Shown: piece after piece, positions 60,054 through 64,000 of the stretch | How the letters are laid out: the number at the start of each line of letters is the position of its first letter | Numbering within the stretch: position 1 is the stretch's first letter | Assembly (NCBI RefSeq): GCF_000308515.1 | Contig: NZ_BAFV01000029.1 | Location: 1-64,000 of the forward strand | Direction of reading: 5' to 3' | Source of the DNA: Nocardia carnea NBRC 14403 | GTDB lineage: Bacteria; Actinomycetota; Actinomycetes; Mycobacteriales; Mycobacteriaceae | Length of the DNA stretch: 64,000 bases | Notes under the pieces: model-generated | The model's database searches: none | What the model was told of the DNA's origin: nothing | Seen by the model: only the letters and a program-made list of their open reading frames with translations | Translations under genes and position numbers: made by a program

Positions 60054-62873
60054 GTGGTGACCCAGAGCTTCGCAGACCGGCATATCGGACCCGACGGCGC
60101 CGGGTTCGCGCATATCCTCGCCGAGATCGGTATAGCATCCGCCGAAGATCTCGCTGCGGCCGCGCTGCCCGCCGGAATCCTCGACACCTACCCCCCTGCG
60201 GCAGAGACCGACCCGCTCGCGGGCCTGCCACCGGCCGCAAGCGAGCACGAGGTGCTGGCCGAACTGGCCGAGCTCGCGGCTACCAATACGGTGGCCACCT
60301 CGATGATCGGGCTCGGCTACTACGACACCCTGACCCCGCCTGTGCTGGTACGCAACTTGCTGGAGAATCCGGCCTGGTACACCGCCTACACGCCCTACCA
60401 GCCCGAGATCAGTCAGGGCCGGCTCGAGGCGCTGCTCAATTTCCAGACCATGGTCACCGACCTGACCGGTATGGACGTGGCGAACGCGTCGATGCTGGAC
60501 GAGGCCACCGCGGCGGCCGAGGCGATGACGTTGATGCACCGGGTCGGCCGCGGCCGCGGAACCCGCCTGGTGGTCGACAGCGATCTCTTCCCCCAGACCC
60601 GCACCGTGCTCACCACCCGCGCCGAACCGCTCGGTATCGACATCGTCGAGGCCGATCTGGCCGGTGACGGTCTGCCCGACGGCGAGTTCTTCGGTGTACT
60701 GCTGCAGGTGCCGGGGGCGTCCGGGCGCGTGGTGGACTGGACCGGCATCATCGCGCAGGCCCATGAGCGCGGTGCGCTGGTCGCCGCCGGCGCGGATCTG
60801 CTCGCCCTCACGTTGATCACGCCGCCGGGGGAGCAGGGCGTCGATATCTGTTTCGGTACCACCCAGCGGTTCGGTGTGCCGATGGGCTTCGGTGGCCCGC
60901 ACGCCGGTTATCTCGCGGTGCGCACCGCCCAGGCCCGGCAGCTGCCCGGCCGCCTGGTCGGGGTGTCCAAGGACGCCGACGGCGCGCCCGCCTACCGGCT
61001 GGCATTGCAGACCCGGGAGCAGCATATTCGCCGGGAGAAGGCCACCTCCAATATCTGCACCGCGCAGGTGCTGCTCGCGATCGTCGCCGGCATGTATGCC
61101 TGCTACCACGGCGCCGACGGGTTGCGGGCCATCGCGCGGCGGGTACACGGGCATGCCGAGCAGCTCGCGGCTGCGCTGGGGGAGGCGCTCGTGCACGACA
61201 AATATTTCGACACCGTCCTGGTCCGGGTGCCCGGGCATGCCGAAAGCGTGGTCGCCAAGGCCGCGGCACGCGGGATCAACCTGCGCCTGGTGGACGACGA
61301 CCACGTTGCCGTCGCCTGTGATGAGGCGACGACCGGCGACCATATCGCCGCGGTCCTGGACGCGTTCGGCGTTGCGCCCGCCGAACCCGTAGGCGCGGGT
61401 ATCGCCGATCGCACCTCGGAGTTCCTGACCCATCCGGCGTTCACCCGCTATCACACCGAAACCGCCATGCTGCGCTATCTGCGGGCACTGTCGGACAAGG
61501 ACATCGCGCTGGACCGCAGCATGATTCCGCTCGGCTCCTGCACCATGAAACTCAATGCCACCGCGGAGATGGAGCCGATCACCTGGCCCGGCTTCGCCCG
61601 GCTGCACCCGTACGCGCCGGTCACCGATGCGCCCGGCCTGCGGCGCGTGATCGACGATCTGGAGCGCTGGCTGGCCGAGATCACCGGATATGACTCGGTG
61701 AGCCTGCAGCCGAACGCCGGTAGCCAGGGCGAGTACGCGGGCCTGCTGGCCATCCGGCGCTACCACCTCGACCGCGGTGATACCGGCCGCGATACCTGCC
61801 TCATCCCGTCCAGCGCCCACGGCACCAACGCCGCCTCGGCGGCCATGGCCGGGCTGCGCGTGGAGGTGGTGAAATGCCGGGCCAACGGTGACGTCGATCT
61901 CGATGATCTCCGCGCCAAAATCGCCGACCACGCCGACCGGCTGGCCTGCATCATGATCACCTATCCATCCACGCACGGCGTATACGAGCACGAGATCGCC
62001 GACCTGTGCGCGCTGGTCCACGACGCCGGCGGCCAGGTCTACGTCGACGGTGCGAACCTGAACGCACTGGTCGGACTGGCCCGGCCGGGCCGGTTCGGCG
62101 GTGATGTCAGCCACCTCAATCTGCACAAGACGTTCTGCATTCCGCACGGCGGCGGCGGCCCCGGGGTCGGCCCGGTCGCGGTCCGCTCGCATCTGGTGCC
62201 GTACCTGCCCGGGGATCCACTGGTCACCGATTCGCACGCCGTCTCGGCAGCGAACTACGGGTCAGCGTCGATTCTGCCGATCACCTGGGCATATATCCGG
62301 ATGATGGGCGCAGACGGTCTACGCCGCGCCACCCTCACCGCGATCGCGTCGGCGAACTATCTGGCCCGCCGGCTGGGTGAGTACTATCCGGTGCTCTACA
62401 CCGGTGCCGGCGATATGGTCGCGCACGAATGCATCCTGGACCTGCGCGAGATCACCAAACGCACCGGCGTCACCGTCGACGATGTCGCCAAACGGCTGGC
62501 CGACTACGGATTCCATGCGCCCACCATGAGTTTCCCGGTGGCGGGCACTCTCATGGTGGAACCCACCGAGAGCGAGGATCTCGCCGAACTCGACGAGTTC
62601 GCCGACGCGATGATCGCCATCCGTGGCGAGATCGATCGGGTCGCCGCGGGGGAGTGGCCGGTGGACGACAGCCCGCTGCGCAATGCCCCGCATACGGCGG
62701 CGTGCCTGGTCGCCGACTGGGAGCATCCGTACAGCCGGGAGGTCGCGGTGTATCCGCGCGGGGTCGCGCATACCCGGGCCAAGGTGTGGCCCGCGGTGCG
62801 CCGGATCGACGGCGCGTTCGGCGACCGCAATCTGGTCTGCACATGCCCGCCGCTGGACGCCTACACCGACTGA
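60054..62873 (+). CDS. gcvP: Glycine dehydrogenase (decarboxylating), P protein
   Basis: GcvP decarboxylates glycine and loads the aminomethyl group on GcvH. The 939-residue protein is the full-length single-chain form. The PLP lysine is in [16 protein letters not shown] near residue 690, and [14 protein letters not shown] and [11 protein letters not shown] segments are clear. GTG 60054 or GTG 60057 is the start. Expression is under the glycine riboswitch. A perfect terminator follows. Confidence 0.97.
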   Translation: MVTQSFADRHIGPDGAGFAHILAEIGIASAEDLAAAALPAGILDTYPPAAETDPLAGLPPAASEHEVLAELAELAATNTVATSMIGLGYYDTLTPPVLVRNLLENPAWYTAYTPYQPEISQGRLEALLNFQTMVTDLTGMDVANASMLDEATAAAEAMTLMHRVGRGRGTRLVVDSDLFPQTRTVLTTRAEPLGIDIVEADLAGDGLPDGEFFGVLLQVPGASGRVVDWTGIIAQAHERGALVAAGADLLALTLITPPGEQGVDICFGTTQRFGVPMGFGGPHAGYLAVRTAQARQLPGRLVGVSKDADGAPAYRLALQTREQHIRREKATSNICTAQVLLAIVAGMYACYHGADGLRAIARRVHGHAEQLAAALGEALVHDKYFDTVLVRVPGHAESVVAKAAARGINLRLVDDDHVAVACDEATTGDHIAAVLDAFGVAPAEPVGAGIADRTSEFLTHPAFTRYHTETAMLRYLRALSDKDIALDRSMIPLGSCTMKLNATAEMEPITWPGFARLHPYAPVTDAPGLRRVIDDLERWLAEITGYDSVSLQPNAGSQGEYAGLLAIRRYHLDRGDTGRDTCLIPSSAHGTNAASAAMAGLRVEVVKCRANGDVDLDDLRAKIADHADRLACIMITYPSTHGVYEHEIADLCALVHDAGGQVYVDGANLNALVGLARPGRFGGDVSHLNLHKTFCIPHGGGGPGVGPVAVRSHLVPYLPGDPLVTDSHAVSAANYGSASILPITWAYIRMMGADGLRRATLTAIASANYLARRLGEYYPVLYTGAGDMVAHECILDLREITKRTGVTVDDVAKRLADYGFHAPTMSFPVAGTLMVEPTESEDLAELDEFADAMIAIRGEIDRVAAGEWPVDDSPLRNAPHTAACLVADWEHPYSREVAVYPRGVAHTRAKVWPAVRRIDGAFGDRNLVCTCPPLDAYTD

Positions 62874-62880
62874 TGGGCAG

Positions 62881-62911
62881 AACCCCGCGTCCCGGGTAGG
62901 GACGCGGGGTT
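62881..62911. terminator. Strong terminator between gcvP and the symporter
   Basis: AACCCCGCGTCCC and GGGACGCGGGGTT form a 13-bp perfect stem with a 5-base loop, 7 bp past the gcvP stop. It can serve both convergent genes. Confidence 0.88.
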
Positions 62912-62948
62912 CCCGAAGCGGCCGGGTTCGGTGGGCGCGATCCCGGCG

Positions 62949-64000
62949 TCAGGCCGGGACGAGCGGCTTCGGTTCGGTCCCCGTTGCCGGAGCCGGTGCG
63001 TTTTCGTGTTCGTCCACCAGCGTCTGCTCGTCGAACGGCAGTTTGCGATCCAGGACGTCACGCACGCGGGCAGGTTCGATGGTTCCGGTCCAGGTGCCCA
63101 CGAGCACCGTGGCCACCGCATTGCCGGAGAAATTGGTGAGCGCCCGCGCCTCGGACATGAACCGGTCGATACCGACAATCAAACCGATACCGTCGAGCAG
63201 TTCCGGCCGGTGGCTCTGGAGACCGCCCGCCAGGGTGGCCAGCCCGGCGCCGGTAACCCCGGCAGCGCCCTTGGACGCCACGATCATGAACAGCAGCAGG
63301 CCCAGCTGCTCACCCAGACTCAGCGGCTGCCCCATCGCATCGGCGATGAAGATCGACGCCATGGTCAGGTAGATGGCGGTGCCGTCCAGGTTGAACGAGT
63401 AGCCGGTGGGCACGACGACACCGACGGTGGTGCGCTCCACCCCCAGATGCTCCATCTTCGCGATCAGGCGCGGCAGTGCCGATTCCGAGGACGAGGTGGC
63501 CACGATGAGCAGATACTCCCGCGCCAGATAGCGGCACAGTTTGAAGATCGAGACCCGGGCGATCAGCCGGACGAGCACCCCGAGCACACCGAAGACGAAC
63601 AGCAGGCAGGTCAGGTAGAACGCGATCATCAGGGTCCCCAACTGGACGACGGCGTCGAGACCGGTCCTGCCGACCACATTGGCGATCGCTCCGAAGGCTC
63701 CGATCGGGGCGAGCCAGAGGATCATCACCAGGATCCGGAAGACGAGCTTCTGGATCAGGGTGACCGCGCGCAGGATCGGCTCGCCGGACGAGCCCATCGC
63801 CTGTACCGCGAAACCCACGAGCAATGCGACGAAAAGAGCTTGGAGCACGCTCCCCGCGGTGAGCGACGAGACCAGGGTGGTGGGAATGATGCCGTGCAGG
63901 AATTCCACCGTGCCACCGGCGGAATGCGCCTGTTCGGCGTATTGCGTGCCCTGACCCGCCGAGCCGGCGATATCCAGCCCGGTCCCCGGATCGAGCAGAT
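62949..64000 (-). CDS. Dicarboxylate/glutamate:cation symporter (DctA type), N-terminus outside window
   Basis: The protein is a DAACS-family symporter for C4-dicarboxylates or acidic amino acids. The serine-rich motif ATSSSESALPRL, the substrate motif SFNLDGTAIY and VASKGAAGVTGAG are all in the expected order. The frame is open to the right edge, so the first membrane segments are missing; an internal GTG at 63908 is not the true start. The C-terminal tail is rich in Pro and Ala. It is convergent with gcvP. Confidence 0.9.
   Translation of the reverse strand, partial: LLDPGTGLDIAGSAGQGTQYAEQAHSAGGTVEFLHGIIPTTLVSSLTAGSVLQALFVALLVGFAVQAMGSSGEPILRAVTLIQKLVFRILVMILWLAPIGAFGAIANVVGRTGLDAVVQLGTLMIAFYLTCLLFVFGVLGVLVRLIARVSIFKLCRYLAREYLLIVATSSSESALPRLIAKMEHLGVERTTVGVVVPTGYSFNLDGTAIYLTMASIFIADAMGQPLSLGEQLGLLLFMIVASKGAAGVTGAGLATLAGGLQSHRPELLDGIGLIVGIDRFMSEARALTNFSGNAVATVLVGTWTGTIEPARVRDVLDRKLPFDEQTLVDEHENAPAPATGTEPKPLVPA

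Noticed and set aside
59790..62237. Open frame of 815 codons on the minus strand
   Set aside because: It is antisense to gcvP and covers the riboswitch; its translation shows no domain.
1..64000. CRISPR arrays, tRNA/rRNA genes, prophage or transposase genes
   Set aside because: I looked for spaced direct repeats, cloverleaf ends and integrase or transposase motifs and found none I could support.

Overview
The window is GC-rich, dense in genes and unmistakably actinobacterial. The best fit is a mycolic-acid-type Mycobacteriales genome, most likely Nocardia or a close relative. That rests on gene content and order (a PapA5-like acyltransferase, a pgsA2 / gcvH / garA / ftsR / DUF151 / MerR / gcvP block ordered as in mycobacteria, an Rv3529c-Rv3531c-like trio, a DUF3558 lipoprotein and IdeR- and KstR-like boxes). 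The genus is an inference. No rRNA, tRNA, CRISPR array, prophage or insertion sequence was seen.

Layout. 1-8 kb: the end of a metallophosphoesterase, a PapA5-like acyltransferase divergent from a siderophore-interacting reductase with an IdeR-type box between them, an M50 peptidase, a half-size relative of a PucR regulator convergent with the full-length one, a DUF3558 lipoprotein and an MFS drug exporter. 8-16.7 kb: an unknown HTH-like protein, a secreted glycine-zipper protein, two adjacent flavoprotein genes, two TetR regulators, a GXWXG/DUF4334 protein with a zinc alcohol dehydrogenase, and an orphan acyl carrier protein. 17-20 kb: a small two-helix membrane protein, a DUF6153-DUF305 pair and an SMR-TetR efflux pair. 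20.4-27.5 kb: a molybdenum hydroxylase cluster (CoxG, S, M and L subunits divergent from XdhC and a MocA-like cytidylyltransferase) and a TetR regulator. 27.6-31.8 kb: a lone ABC ATPase, a FadR-type regulator and leuA with a leucine leader peptide and attenuator.

31.8-41.6 kb: an FadE-type acyl-CoA dehydrogenase, cysD-cysNC for sulfate activation, an IclR regulator, a DUF1214-SDR-sulfotransferase operon and a PaaI-like thioesterase. Palindromes built on AGAAC-NN-GTT lie before cysD, in the IclR/DUF1214 intergenic region and before the thioesterase, which suggests one small regulon. 41.8-55.4 kb: a thioredoxin-like gene overlapping a membrane Ser/Thr kinase, a second IclR, a 3-ketosteroid-dehydrogenase-like flavoprotein, heme oxygenase, a ThrE exporter, an acyl-CoA oxidase, a PAP2 phosphatase, a NERD-like membrane protein and a DUF2252 protein. 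55.6-64 kb: the conserved pgsA2-to-gcvP block, with a tandem glycine riboswitch before gcvP, then a dicarboxylate symporter running off the right edge.

Most regulator genes sit beside a clear inverted repeat, so the window is rich in testable operators. The strongest non-coding calls are the glycine riboswitch, the leu attenuator, the SMR operator, the paired TetR operators at 14.6 kb and the KstR-like boxes.
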